NCBI GenBank assembly: GCA_031551275.1
Contig: JAVBNX010000013.1
Location: forward strand, 1 to 64,000
Length of the DNA stretch: 64,000 bases
Direction: 5' to 3'
Source: JAVBMJ01 sp031551275
GTDB lineage: Bacteria; Bacteroidota; Bacteroidia; Bacteroidales; Rikenellaceae
Of the stretch, positions 39,674 through 48,646 are shown piece by piece; position 1 is the first letter of the stretch, and every line of letters starts with the position of its first letter. The translations under genes were made by a program, and so were the position numbers. A model generated the notes under the pieces. That model was not told the origin of the DNA and ran no database searches. It worked only from the letters and a program-made list of their open reading frames with translations.

Positions 39674-40452
39674 TTTTTGCTCGCTTTGAGGCCCTCTTCG
39701 ACGGCGTGGGCGAAGCCGTTCTCCTGCATCGCCGCCAGGCCTTTCAGGGTAATCCCGCCGGGAGTGGTTACCCGGTCGATCTCGGTTTGGGGCTCGCTGC
39801 CGTTCTGCGCGAGCAGGGCCAGGGCCCCGGCCACGGTCTGCATGACGATCTCACGCGCCATGCCCCTTCCGAGTCCCATTTCCGCGCCGCCGGCGATCGA
39901 GGCGTCGATGTATTTCAACGCATAGGCAATCCCGCACGAGGCCAACGCGGTGGCGGCTCCCATCTGCTGCTCTTCGATCAAGAAGACCTTGCCCAGGGGG
40001 GCGAAGAGGGATTTCAGCGAGTCGGTCTGTTGCGGGGTGCCGTTCCCGGCGATAAAGGTCACGCTCTCGCCCAGCGAAATAGCCGTGTTGGGGATGATGC
40101 GGTAGATGGCGGGCAGGCCCTTCGCCTGCTGCAAGTACCCGGCAAGGGTTTCGACGGCGACACCGGCCACGATCGAGGCGAAAACCTGCCCCGCGTGCAT
40201 CGCAGGAGCGATCTGTGTGATGACCGTTTCGGCCAGCCAGGGCTTGACGGCCACGATGACCAGATCGGCGCCTTGTGACGCGGCGAGGTTGTCGGCGGTC
40301 AAAACAAGGCCCACAATATCGGAGAATATCTCCTTTACGTTATCGGAAGGGTCGGAAAGCGTGACGTTCCCGGCGGGGATACCGCCCCGGGCAATCATTC
40401 CCCGCACGATGGCCCCGCCCATGTTTCCGCCGCCGATCACAGTTATTTTCAT
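39670..40452 (-). CDS. proC: Pyrroline-5-carboxylate reductase
   Basis: 260 residues. A Rossmann NAD(P) fold (MKITVIGGGNMGGAIVRGM) is followed by LVIVAVKPW, IPNTAISLGESVTFIAG and the C-terminal dimer domain with the substrate signature TPGGITLKGLAAMQENGF. It makes proline from pyrroline-5-carboxylate. As first gene of a complete proline operon it lies just downstream of a palindromic promoter region. Confidence 0.97.
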   Translation of the reverse strand: MKITVIGGGNMGGAIVRGMIARGGIPAGNVTLSDPSDNVKEIFSDIVGLVLTADNLAASQGADLVIVAVKPWLAETVITQIAPAMHAGQVFASIVAGVAVETLAGYLQQAKGLPAIYRIIPNTAISLGESVTFIAGNGTPQQTDSLKSLFAPLGKVFLIEEQQMGAATALASCGIAYALKYIDASIAGGAEMGLGRGMAREIVMQTVAGALALLAQNGSEPQTEIDRVTTPGGITLKGLAAMQENGFAHAVEEGLKASKK

Positions 40453-40464
40453 AGTGTAAAGTTA

Positions 40465-40479
40465 AACTTTGCAAAGTTA
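40465..40479 (-). promoter_or_regulatory. proC promoter -7 box within a 14-bp palindrome
   Basis: TAACTTTG at 40479-40472 on the minus strand matches the -7 consensus. It overlaps the perfect palindrome AACTTTGCAAAGTT (40465-40478), which could be a regulator-binding site or chance self-complementarity of the box. No clear TTTG was found at -33. Confidence 0.5.
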
Positions 40480-40518
40480 ATCACATCGGGTTGAAAAAAC
40501 GTCGATTTTGTTAAATAA

Positions 40519-40550
40519 TTTGCAAATCCGCCCGCTTGTCAATATCTTCG
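40519..40550 (+). promoter_or_regulatory. Promoter of the XRE-cupin gene
   Basis: TTTG (40519-40522), 20 nt, TATCTTCG (40543-40550): one mismatch to TAnnTTTG. The -33 element lies inside the palindrome ATTTGCAAAT (40518-40527), a plausible autoregulatory operator for the HTH protein encoded just downstream. Confidence 0.6.
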
Positions 40551-40572
40551 CAGCGGATGAAAGTGTGAAAAA

Positions 40573-41148
40573 ATGGCACAAAAGATCGGAGCGAAACTCA
40601 AACAACTGCGCGAAGAGGCGCAAATCGAGATCGGGGAACTGGCCGCCGCGGCGGGCATCGACGCTTCCCAGATGGAACTTCTTGAAAAAGACGAAATAAC
40701 GGCGTCCATCTCGACGCTGATCAAACTGACGCGCAGGTTGGGCATCCGGTTGGGCACCATCCTGGACGGGATCGAGAACCAGGGCCCCGCCGTCACCCGC
40801 AAGGGCGAGCACATCCCCACGGTAAGCACCTCGAACGCCAACGTGGATTCGCGGCGCCACCTGGAGTTCTTCTCGCTGGCGGGCACCAAGCCCGACCGGC
40901 TGATGGAGCCCTACGTGATCGACGTGGAGTACATCGACCCGCAGCAGGCCAGCTCGCTCTCCCACCACGAAGGGGAGGAGTTCCTCTACGTGCTCGAAGG
41001 CGAGATCCAACTGCGTTACGGCTCGCAAAACTACGATCTGCAACAGGGCGACACGATCTACTACGACTCAATCGTCCCCCACTGCGTATCGACCCCCGCG
41101 GCAGGCAAAAAGGGGCGGATCTTAGCGGTAATCTACATACCTTATTAA
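40573..41148 (+). CDS. XRE-family regulator with cupin sensor domain
   Basis: 191 residues. An N-terminal XRE helix-turn-helix (IGAKLKQLREEAQIEIGELA, GIDASQMELLEKDEITAS) spans residues 5-65. A C-terminal cupin follows (SSLSHHEGEEFLYVLEGEIQL, then LQQGDTIYYDSIVPHCVS) with the His/His/Glu/His-type metal site. Such proteins are usually repressors that sense a small molecule. The gene is 3 nt before an acyl-CoA ligase gene, and this pair recurs in Bacteroidota, suggesting control of, or by, a fatty-acid CoA ester. Confidence 0.9.
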   Translation: MAQKIGAKLKQLREEAQIEIGELAAAAGIDASQMELLEKDEITASISTLIKLTRRLGIRLGTILDGIENQGPAVTRKGEHIPTVSTSNANVDSRRHLEFFSLAGTKPDRLMEPYVIDVEYIDPQQASSLSHHEGEEFLYVLEGEIQLRYGSQNYDLQQGDTIYYDSIVPHCVSTPAAGKKGRILAVIYIPY

Positions 41149-41151
41149 GCC

Positions 41152-42816
41152 ATGCAACAGCAATTCGAACTTACCGAGCATACTTTAGGCAGCTTTCTGG
41201 AGTATTGGGCCGCCGTCCAACCCGACCACGACTTTATCGTCTATCCCGACCGCGATTTGCGGTTCAGCTACGCCGAGTTCAACCGCAGGGTCGACAACCT
41301 GGCCAAGGGGCTGATGTCGATCGGCGTCGAGAAAGGGAGCAAAGTGGGCGTGTGGGCGCGCAACGTGCCCGACTGGCTGACCTTTATGTTCGCAACGGCC
41401 AAGGCGGGCGCCATCCTGGTTACCGTCAATCCGTTGCTGAAAGCTTCCGAGGTGGAGTATATCCTGCAGAACGCGGATATCCATACCATGTGCATCGTCA
41501 ACGGCTACAGGGACAGCGACTATGTGGAGATCATCAACACGCTGGTGCCAGAACTCAAGTCGTGCCAACGGGGTCAACTCTCGACCAAGAGGTTCCCGGA
41601 GTTGAGAAATGTCATTTATATCGGACAGGAGAAGCAGCGCGGCATGTACACCACCGCCGAGCTTATTATGATGGGTGCGCACGTGGCGGACGCGGAGTTG
41701 GATGCGGTCAAATCGACCGTCAATTGCCACGACGTGACCAATATGCAATACACATCCGGCACGACCGGTTTCCCGAAAGGGGTGTTGCTCTCGCACCACA
41801 ACATATTGAACTGCGGCCTGGCCACGGGCGACGGGATGAAATTCACCCCGGCCGATAAAATCCTTACGGCGGTGCCTTTGTTCCATTGTTTCGGATGTGT
41901 GCTGGCGGTCTGTTCGGCCATCACGCACGGCTGCACGCTGGTCATGCTGGAGGATTTCGACGCGTTGAAGGCGCTGGCATCCGTGCACAAGGAGCGTTGC
42001 ACGGCCATCTACGGCGTGCCGACCATGTTTATCGCCGAGTTGAACCACCCGATGTTCGATATGTTCGATTTGACCTCGCTCAGGACCGGCATCATGGCGG
42101 GTTCGCTCTGCCCCATCGACACGATGAACGAGGTAATGACCAAGATGCACGCCAAAGACATCATCATCGTCTACGGCCTGACCGAGACCTCGCCGGGCAT
42201 GACCCTGACCAGCACGGACGACCTGCCCGAGATCCGGTGCACGACCGTGGGCAAGGCCTACCCCATGATCGATGTGAAGGTGATCGACCCCGAGACGGGC
42301 GAGGAGTGCCCCCCCGAGACCCAGGGCGAGATGTGCTGCAAGGGCTACAACATCATGAAGGGCTACTACAAGAACCCCGAGGCGACCGCCGCCGTTATGG
42401 ACCAGAACGGTTACCTGCACAGCGGCGATTTGGGCGTGATGGACGTCAACGGCTACTTCCGCATCACGGGGCGCATCAAGGATATGATCATCCGGGGCGG
42501 CGAGAACGTCTACCCCCGCGAAGTCGAGAACTTCCTCTACAAGATGCCCGCCATCAAGGACATCCAGGTCGCGGGCATCCCCAGCGAGAAGTACGGCGAG
42601 GAGGTCGGCGCCTTTATCCAGCTCAAAGCCGGCGCGATGCTTACCGAGGAGGAGGTCAAGGCCTTCTGCCGCGGCCAGATCGCAAGGTACAAGATCCCGA
42701 AATACGTCTTCTTCGTCGATAGTTACCCCCTGACCGCCAGCGGCAAGATCCAGAAATACAAGCTCAAGGACCTTGGGCTCAAGCTCTTGCAGGAGGCCGG
42801 GGTCGAGGTGGTGTAA
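41152..42816 (+). CDS. Long/medium-chain fatty acid CoA ligase (AMP-forming)
   Basis: 554 residues of the ANL adenylating family. The P-loop YTSGTTGFPKGVLLSH (about residue 200), the YGLTETSPGMTL A5 motif, the GDLGVMDVNGYFRITGR hinge and the catalytic Lys of SGKIQKYKLKD near the C-terminus are all intact. It activates a carboxylic acid, most likely a fatty acid, through an acyl-AMP to its CoA thioester. Substrate length cannot be assigned. It is co-transcribed with the XRE-cupin regulator. Confidence 0.93.
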   Translation: MQQQFELTEHTLGSFLEYWAAVQPDHDFIVYPDRDLRFSYAEFNRRVDNLAKGLMSIGVEKGSKVGVWARNVPDWLTFMFATAKAGAILVTVNPLLKASEVEYILQNADIHTMCIVNGYRDSDYVEIINTLVPELKSCQRGQLSTKRFPELRNVIYIGQEKQRGMYTTAELIMMGAHVADAELDAVKSTVNCHDVTNMQYTSGTTGFPKGVLLSHHNILNCGLATGDGMKFTPADKILTAVPLFHCFGCVLAVCSAITHGCTLVMLEDFDALKALASVHKERCTAIYGVPTMFIAELNHPMFDMFDLTSLRTGIMAGSLCPIDTMNEVMTKMHAKDIIIVYGLTETSPGMTLTSTDDLPEIRCTTVGKAYPMIDVKVIDPETGEECPPETQGEMCCKGYNIMKGYYKNPEATAAVMDQNGYLHSGDLGVMDVNGYFRITGRIKDMIIRGGENVYPREVENFLYKMPAIKDIQVAGIPSEKYGEEVGAFIQLKAGAMLTEEEVKAFCRGQIARYKIPKYVFFVDSYPLTASGKIQKYKLKDLGLKLLQEAGVEVV

Positions 42817-42868
42817 AGGCCGCCTGGAAACGGCGCGGGGGAAGGGCGTAATTTAATTGCGGTAGATT

Positions 42869-43591
42869 ATGAGAAGCCTCTTCGTTGTTTTAGCAATTTT
42901 GTGCGCGGCTCCCGCCATGCAGGCAGGTCCGCGGGTCTCGATCGGCGGAAAGGCAGGGGTAAATTTTTCGCGCCCCACTGAATTGTACCCTCTGGAAGGA
43001 TGGGATTTCATGGCAATAGCGGATAGAGAGACCTCCACGCGCAACTCATTCGGAGCGGGGGTGTTTACCGATTTGGCTTTCTCGGAGCGATTCTCGCTGC
43101 GGATCGGACTCGACTACGCCAAAGAGGGCAACAAGAGCCGGGCCGATTTCTATCAATATTCTTCGGGATCGCGTTTTACCCTGGTCAGCTTTCTTACCGA
43201 GAACACCGAACTTAGCTATCTGCGGCTTCCTGTCGAGGCCCGGTTCGGCTTTCAGGTACGGGAGTCCCCGTTGAGGCTTTACGCGGGATTGGGATTTTTT
43301 GCCGCCTGCCTGCTCGATGAGAGCTACAAATGGACGTACACAATGAATTTTGCATACCCTAGTCCCGTTTTTCTCTCCGAAACATACTCCAACCCGCCCC
43401 GGTTCCGCCAATTTAATGCGGGGATAACGGGTAGCGGCGGAATGGCATACCGCATGGAAAGAAGCTCGCTTTTTTTGGAATGCAACGTGAGCCGGGGGTT
43501 GATCGGAGTGTGCGAAAACTTCGAAGAGATGAATTTTGAAACATTCTCGATCGGGGTCATGCTCGGGGTCAGTTACCGGCTCGGGAAATGA
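42869..43591 (+). CDS. PorT-family outer-membrane beta-barrel protein
   Basis: 240 residues with a signal peptide (MRSLFVVLAILCAAPAMQAG) and alternating beta-strands (VSIGGKAGVNFSRP, FSLRIGLDYAKEGN, YLRLPVEARFGFQ, PLRLYAGLGFFAACL, ending FSIGVMLGVSYRLGK). Strand number suggests an 8-10-stranded barrel of the PorT/OMP_b-brl_2 type. The function is unknown. Its stop overlaps the adenine deaminase start by 4 nt (ATGA), an unexpected pairing of a barrel protein with a cytosolic enzyme. Confidence 0.82.
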   Translation: MRSLFVVLAILCAAPAMQAGPRVSIGGKAGVNFSRPTELYPLEGWDFMAIADRETSTRNSFGAGVFTDLAFSERFSLRIGLDYAKEGNKSRADFYQYSSGSRFTLVSFLTENTELSYLRLPVEARFGFQVRESPLRLYAGLGFFAACLLDESYKWTYTMNFAYPSPVFLSETYSNPPRFRQFNAGITGSGGMAYRMERSSLFLECNVSRGLIGVCENFEEMNFETFSIGVMLGVSYRLGK

Positions 43592-45213
43592 ACTTTACCA
43601 TAGAGGGAAATATCGTCGACGCGCCCGCCCGCAGGATCTTCGGGGGGCGCGTCGTCGTTGAAAACGGGCGCATTGCGGCGGTCGAAGAGACGGGCGGGGT
43701 GTATGACCGCTACATCCTGCCGCCGTTTGTCGATTCGCACATCCACATCGAGAGCACCATGCTGCTGCCGTCGCGGTTCGCGGCCGAGGCGGTCCGGCAC
43801 GGCGTGGCGGCGGCGATGGCCGATCCCCATGAGATCGCCAATGTGATGGGGATGCAAGGGGTGCGCTATATGCTCGACGACGCGGGTAGGGTGCCTTTCA
43901 GGTTCTTTTTCGGAGCCCCGTCGTGCGTGCCCGCCTCGCCGCTGGACCCTTCGGGGGAGGTAATCGGCGTGGAGGATATCGAGGCGCTGTTGCAGGACGA
44001 CCGGATCTGGTTTTTGGCCGAGATGATGAACTTTCCGGGGGTGGTCCACGGCGACGCGCAGGTCATGCGCAAGATCGCGGCGGCGCAGAGGGCGGGCAAA
44101 CCCGTGGACGGGCACGCGCCGGGGCTGCGGGGCGACGGCCTGCGCAGGTATGTGGCGGCGGGGATCTCCACCGACCACGAGACCGCCACCCTGGAAGAAG
44201 CGGAAGAAAAACTCTCGCTCGGGATGAAGATCCTGATCCGCGAGGGGAGCGCGGCGAAGGATTTTGAGGCGTTGTGGAGCCTGATCGACCGCTTTCCGGG
44301 GCAGGTCATGGTTTGCAGCGACGATATGCACCCCGACGACCTGGTTGCGGGGTATATGGACGGGGTATTCCGCCGGGCTTTGGACAAGGGAGTGGATCTG
44401 TTCAACCTGGTCACGGCCTTCTCCCATACGCCGGTGGAGCATTACGGGGTTCCCGTGGGGCTGTTGCGCGTGGAGGATCCGGCGGACTTTATTGTGGCGG
44501 GCGACCTGCGCGATTTCTGGGTCGGGCAGACCTATATCGGCGGGGTAAAAGTTTTCGACAGGGAGGCCGGGGCGTTGTTCGCCCTGCCGGATGCGGTCGC
44601 CGTCAACCGTTTCGAAGCGGGGCGGATCGTGCCCGGGGCGTTGAAAGTGCCCCGGACGGGGACGCGGATCCGGGTAATCGAGGCGGCGGACGGGGAGCTT
44701 TACACCGGGAGCGGGGTGGCGGACGTGGCCGGGGAGACGGTCGAAGCGGATGTCTCGCGCGATATTCTGAAATTGGTCCTGGTGGACCGGTACGATGCGA
44801 AAGCTGCGCCCGTCGTGGGATTCGTCAGGGGTTTCGGGCTTAAACGGGGCGCTTTGGCCGTGTCGGTGGCGCATGACAGCCACCATATTTTGGCCGTCGG
44901 ATGCTCCGACCGGGCGATCGCGGCGGCGCTCAATGCCGTGATCGACGCCCGGGGCGGGCTTGCGGCGGCGGATGAGGCGGACGTGGAGATGTTGCCCCTG
45001 CCCGTCGCGGGGCTGATGGGCATGGACGGGGCGCGGCAGACCGCCTTGCGCTACGAGGCGTTGCAGCGCAAGGCGGCGGAGATGGGGTCGGCGTTGAGCT
45101 CCCCCTTTATCACACTGTCGTTCATGGCGTTGACCGTGATCCCGGAATTGAAATTATCGGCGGGGGGATTGTTCGACGTGGGGAGTTTTTCGCATACTTC
45201 CCTGTTCATTTAA
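43588..45213 (+). CDS. ade: Adenine deaminase
   Basis: 541 residues, typical for the bacterial Ade family. Metal-binding motifs occur as PPFVDSHIHIESTML, AMADPHEIANVMG, DGHAPGL, STDHETATLEEA and VCSDDMHPDDL, and the C-terminal Ade domain contains VSVAHDSHHILAVGCSD and FMALTVIPELKLS. It deaminates adenine to hypoxanthine in purine salvage. It overlaps the preceding barrel gene by 4 nt and is followed by an intrinsic terminator. Confidence 0.96.
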   Translation: MNFTIEGNIVDAPARRIFGGRVVVENGRIAAVEETGGVYDRYILPPFVDSHIHIESTMLLPSRFAAEAVRHGVAAAMADPHEIANVMGMQGVRYMLDDAGRVPFRFFFGAPSCVPASPLDPSGEVIGVEDIEALLQDDRIWFLAEMMNFPGVVHGDAQVMRKIAAAQRAGKPVDGHAPGLRGDGLRRYVAAGISTDHETATLEEAEEKLSLGMKILIREGSAAKDFEALWSLIDRFPGQVMVCSDDMHPDDLVAGYMDGVFRRALDKGVDLFNLVTAFSHTPVEHYGVPVGLLRVEDPADFIVAGDLRDFWVGQTYIGGVKVFDREAGALFALPDAVAVNRFEAGRIVPGALKVPRTGTRIRVIEAADGELYTGSGVADVAGETVEADVSRDILKLVLVDRYDAKAAPVVGFVRGFGLKRGALAVSVAHDSHHILAVGCSDRAIAAALNAVIDARGGLAAADEADVEMLPLPVAGLMGMDGARQTALRYEALQRKAAEMGSALSSPFITLSFMALTVIPELKLSAGGLFDVGSFSHTSLFI

Positions 45214-45219
45214 TATGAG

Positions 45220-45243
45220 GGCACGAAAATTCGTGCCTTTTTT
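45220..45243 (+). terminator. Intrinsic terminator of ade
   Basis: GGCACGAA-AA-TTCGTGCC followed by six T residues (45238-45243). The T-run abuts the -7 box of the next gene, leaving no separate promoter region. Confidence 0.8.
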
Positions 45244-45244
45244 G

Positions 45245-45252
45245 TACCTTTG
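45245..45252 (+). promoter_or_regulatory. -7 box of the LTA-synthase-type gene, predicted near-leaderless mRNA
   Basis: TACCTTTG matches TAnnTTTG exactly and ends 5 nt before the ATG at 45258, so transcription should begin at or within about 2 nt of the start codon. The -33 region lies inside the ade terminator stem and lacks a TTTG. Confidence 0.55.
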
Positions 45253-45257
45253 TAGCA

Positions 45258-47165
45258 ATGCGTTATTTCGGCGACTTTTTCGCGTTCCTGGGACGGATCC
45301 TGTGCCTTTATGCGGCTTTGATGCTGCTGCGCGTCGCTTTTTACCTCTTCAACGCCGATATTTTAGGGCCCATCCAGGCGGCGGAGTTTCCCCGGCTGCT
45401 GTGGGGCTCGCTGGTCTTCGACTCGGCCTCCATCTTCTACCTGAACATTCCCTTTCTGGCCGCCTCGCTTCTGCCGTTCCGGTTCCGGCAACGCGGGGGC
45501 TACCAGAAGTTTTTGAAATGGCTGTTCCTGACCGTCAACTTCCTGGGGCTGATCGTGGCCACGGGGGACATCTTCTACTTCCCGTTCAAGCTGGCGAGGG
45601 CCACCCTCGAGGAGGCCCACTTCGCGGGGTACGGCAATTTCTTCGCGCTGATGGGCGGCTTTATCGTCGAGTACTGGTACGGGGTGTTGCTCTGGGCCGG
45701 GGTGTGCGCGGGGCTTTGGTGGCTGTACGGGAATATCCCCTACAAGGCTTCGACGGGCAGGGCGTTGCCTTATTACGCCTCCCAGACCGTGATCCTGACT
45801 TTGTCGGCGGTCTGCTCCGTGATCCTGATCCGGGGCGGGGTGTCGGCGGCGGCCTTCCCGATCAACGTGGGGGACGCCACGCTCTACGCCTCCCCGAGGA
45901 AGGCCGCGCTGGTGCTGAGCAACCCGTTCGCGCTGATCCGGACCTCGGGTAACAAGCTCTCCGTGCCGCACTACTTCGAGGAGCCGGAGCTGAGCGAACT
46001 CTACTCGCCGGTGCACAACAACCCGCACCCCGTGGAAAGGGCGTTGGCGCCGGAGTGGAAACTGGAAGCGGGGACCAACATCGTGCTGGTGGTCATGGAG
46101 AGCATCGCCACGGCGCACATCAAATCGCTTTCGGACCAGTATCCGGCCGACCTCCCCTCGATTACCCCCTTTATCGACTCGCTGGTCGGGGAAGGCTTCG
46201 TCTTTACCAACGCCTACAACAACGGCAAGCGGTCGATCGACGCGCTGCCGGCTTTGTGGGCCTCGATCCCCTCGCTCGAGCAGCAGTTCATGAAGGGGTC
46301 GCAGGCATTGGCCAAATTCGACGCGCTGCCCCGGATCCTCGATCGCGCGGGCTACGCGACCGCCTTTCTGCACGGCGCGGTCCATGAGTCGATGAGCTTT
46401 ATGCCGTTGGGCATCGCACTGGGCATCGAGCGGTTCTACATGCAGGACGAGTACGAGAAACTCCACGGCAAAAACGACTTCGACGGCAAGTGGGGCGTCT
46501 GGGACCACAAGTTCTTCCCCTTCGCCGAGGAGCGGATCAACGACTTGCCGCAGCCCTTCTTCGCCACACTGTTTACCCTCTCGTCGCACCATCCCTTCAA
46601 ATTGCCCCCGGGATTCGGGGGGCGCTATCCCCAAGGGACGCAGGAGATCCACCCCGTGATCGCCTACTCGGACGAGGCGCTAAAGGAGCTGTTCGCGCGG
46701 ATGGCCCAAAGGCCCTGGTTCGAAAACACGCTCTTTATCCTGACCGCCGACCACGGCTCGGGGGCGGACAACGAGAAGTACCTGCAAACCCCCTACAACA
46801 ACAACGTGCCGTTGATCCTCTACCGACCCTCCCACCCGATCCGGGGGTGGTCGGCGGTGGTGGCAAGCCATATCGATTTGATGCCCACGCTGTTGTGCAT
46901 GATGGGCTACCAAGAGCCTTACCTCGCTTTCGGGGAGAATTTGCTGGAGAGGAAACACCCGCTCGTCTCCTACCGCGACGAGGGGTACGTGATCCAGACC
47001 GACTCGCTGTTGTACCGTTTCAACGGGCGCGAGGTGGTCTCGGGATCCGACTACCTAAGCGGGACGGAGGTGCTAACGCCCGCGCCCGACTCGCTTGTCA
47101 ACCAGACCAAAGCCTATATCCAGCAGTACTACACGCGGCTGCAACAAAAGAACTTTTTACCGTAA
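45258..47165 (+). CDS. LTA synthase family membrane sulfatase/phosphoglycerol transferase
   Basis: 635 residues. Five N-terminal membrane helices to about residue 205 are followed by an extracytoplasmic alkaline-phosphatase/sulfatase domain: NIVLVVMESIATAHIKSL (metal Glu), AYNNGKRSIDALPALWASIPS (nucleophile position, Ser of GKRS), LFTLSSHHPFKLP and LTADHGSG (metal Asp-His). This is the LtaS/MdoB/EptA-like architecture; in Gram-negative Bacteroidota it probably transfers phosphoglycerol or phosphoethanolamine to an envelope glycan or lipid. It is 3 nt before nhaA. Confidence 0.88.
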   Translation: MRYFGDFFAFLGRILCLYAALMLLRVAFYLFNADILGPIQAAEFPRLLWGSLVFDSASIFYLNIPFLAASLLPFRFRQRGGYQKFLKWLFLTVNFLGLIVATGDIFYFPFKLARATLEEAHFAGYGNFFALMGGFIVEYWYGVLLWAGVCAGLWWLYGNIPYKASTGRALPYYASQTVILTLSAVCSVILIRGGVSAAAFPINVGDATLYASPRKAALVLSNPFALIRTSGNKLSVPHYFEEPELSELYSPVHNNPHPVERALAPEWKLEAGTNIVLVVMESIATAHIKSLSDQYPADLPSITPFIDSLVGEGFVFTNAYNNGKRSIDALPALWASIPSLEQQFMKGSQALAKFDALPRILDRAGYATAFLHGAVHESMSFMPLGIALGIERFYMQDEYEKLHGKNDFDGKWGVWDHKFFPFAEERINDLPQPFFATLFTLSSHHPFKLPPGFGGRYPQGTQEIHPVIAYSDEALKELFARMAQRPWFENTLFILTADHGSGADNEKYLQTPYNNNVPLILYRPSHPIRGWSAVVASHIDLMPTLLCMMGYQEPYLAFGENLLERKHPLVSYRDEGYVIQTDSLLYRFNGREVVSGSDYLSGTEVLTPAPDSLVNQTKAYIQQYYTRLQQKNFLP

Positions 47166-47168
47166 CCG

Positions 47169-48524
47169 ATGACCAAACCGACGAGCTACAAGAGCAAAAG
47201 ACGCTACTATTTCTACCGGGCGGCCAGCCGCCACTTCTTCACCTCGGCGTGGGGCGGGGGGATCATGCTGGTCATCTTCGCCATTGTTGCCATGATTCTG
47301 GCCAACAACGGGGCGACCCGGGAGGCCTACCACCACATCCTGGAGACCAAATTCGAGATCGGATTCGAGGGGCTGAAGATGTCGATGAGCCTGGAAAAGT
47401 GGATCAACGACGCGCTGATGGTGATCTTCTTCTTCGTGGTGGGGCTCGAGATCAAGCGCGAACTGATCGCGGGACACCTGGCCAACGTGAAAAAGGCCTC
47501 GCTGCCCATCGCGGCGGCGCTGGGCGGGATGATCGTCCCGGCCCTCATCTACGCGGCGCTGAACGCCGGGACTCCCTATGCTTCGGGATGGGGCATCCCC
47601 ATGGCGACCGATATAGCCTTCGCCATCGGCATCCTCGCGCTGATGGGCAGCCGGGTCCCCGTATCGCTGAAGGTCTTTTTGACCGCGCTGGCCATCGTGG
47701 ACGACCTGGGGGCGATCATCGTGATCGCGCTCTTCTACACCAGCAAGATCAACCTGCTGCTTTTGGGCGGGGGGTTGGCGATGTTTGCGTTGATGCTGTT
47801 CTTGAACCGGTTGAACGTCTACCGGCTGCGCTACTACGCCCTGCCTGCCCTGCTGCTTTGGCTGATGCTGCTCTACTCGGGCGTGCATGCGACCATCGCG
47901 GGGGTTTTGATCGCCATGGCCATCCCCTCCCACCCGAGGTACGGCCGCAAGTACTTTATATACAAGGTCAGGCACTACCTGGAGGATTTCAAATTCCACG
48001 ACCGGGAAGGGCAGGAGGTGCTGGCCAACGACAACCAGCACGACGATCTGCTGATGGTCAAGAGCATAGCCACCAACACGGCCAGCCTGCACCAGCGCCT
48101 CGAACACGCGCTCTACCCGTTGGTTACCTTTGTCATCATGCCCCTGTTCGCGTTGGCCAACGCCGGGGTAACGCTCGGTTCGGCCTCCGAACTGAACATC
48201 TTCGCCTCCACCCAGGGAACTGGGATCTACTTCGGGCTTCTGATCGGCAAACCCGTCGGGATCGCCCTGATGGCGTGGCTGACCATCCGCCTGGGGCTGG
48301 GCGTGATGCCCGAAAGGGCGGACTGGAAGCAACTCTGGGGCGTCGCGGCGTTGGGCGGCATAGGGTTTACCATGTCGATCTTTATCGATACGCTCGCCTT
48401 TGCCGACCCCTCGATGATCGCGCAGGGCAAGATCGCCATCCTGTTGGGCTCACTCTCGGCCATCGCCCTGGGTGTCGCCGTGCTGCGCATGGCCACCCCC
48501 AAAAGCCGCCAACCGGGAGTTTAG
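47169..48524 (+). CDS. nhaA: Na+/H+ antiporter NhaA
   Basis: 451 residues with about 12 membrane helices. The ion-binding pair appears in LAIVDDLGAIIVIALFYT, and MATDIAFAIGILALMGSRVP and INDALMVIFFFVVGLEIKREL are further NhaA signatures. A hydrophilic insertion (about 265-310, EGQEVLANDNQHDDLLMVK) is longer than in E. coli NhaA. It exchanges Na+ for H+ for pH and sodium homeostasis. It lies 3 nt after the sulfatase gene and probably shares its transcript. Confidence 0.96.
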   Translation: MTKPTSYKSKRRYYFYRAASRHFFTSAWGGGIMLVIFAIVAMILANNGATREAYHHILETKFEIGFEGLKMSMSLEKWINDALMVIFFFVVGLEIKRELIAGHLANVKKASLPIAAALGGMIVPALIYAALNAGTPYASGWGIPMATDIAFAIGILALMGSRVPVSLKVFLTALAIVDDLGAIIVIALFYTSKINLLLLGGGLAMFALMLFLNRLNVYRLRYYALPALLLWLMLLYSGVHATIAGVLIAMAIPSHPRYGRKYFIYKVRHYLEDFKFHDREGQEVLANDNQHDDLLMVKSIATNTASLHQRLEHALYPLVTFVIMPLFALANAGVTLGSASELNIFASTQGTGIYFGLLIGKPVGIALMAWLTIRLGLGVMPERADWKQLWGVAALGGIGFTMSIFIDTLAFADPSMIAQGKIAILLGSLSAIALGVAVLRMATPKSRQPGV

Positions 48525-48568
48525 GGCGCCCCAACACACCCTAACTGAAAAAAAACATGGCCCGATTC

Positions 48569-48597
48569 TTGGATTTGCGGGGAAATGATTAAGTTTG
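48569..48597 (+). promoter_or_regulatory. Promoter of the FKBP lipoprotein gene
   Basis: TTG (48569-48571), 18 nt, TAAGTTTG (48590-48597), matching the Bacteroidota consensus. The leader to the ATG at 48647 would be about 45 nt. Confidence 0.7.
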
Positions 48598-48646
48598 CAC
48601 CCTATATGCCCTTTTAAACAGGAACCAAATAAAAACAATATCTCTG

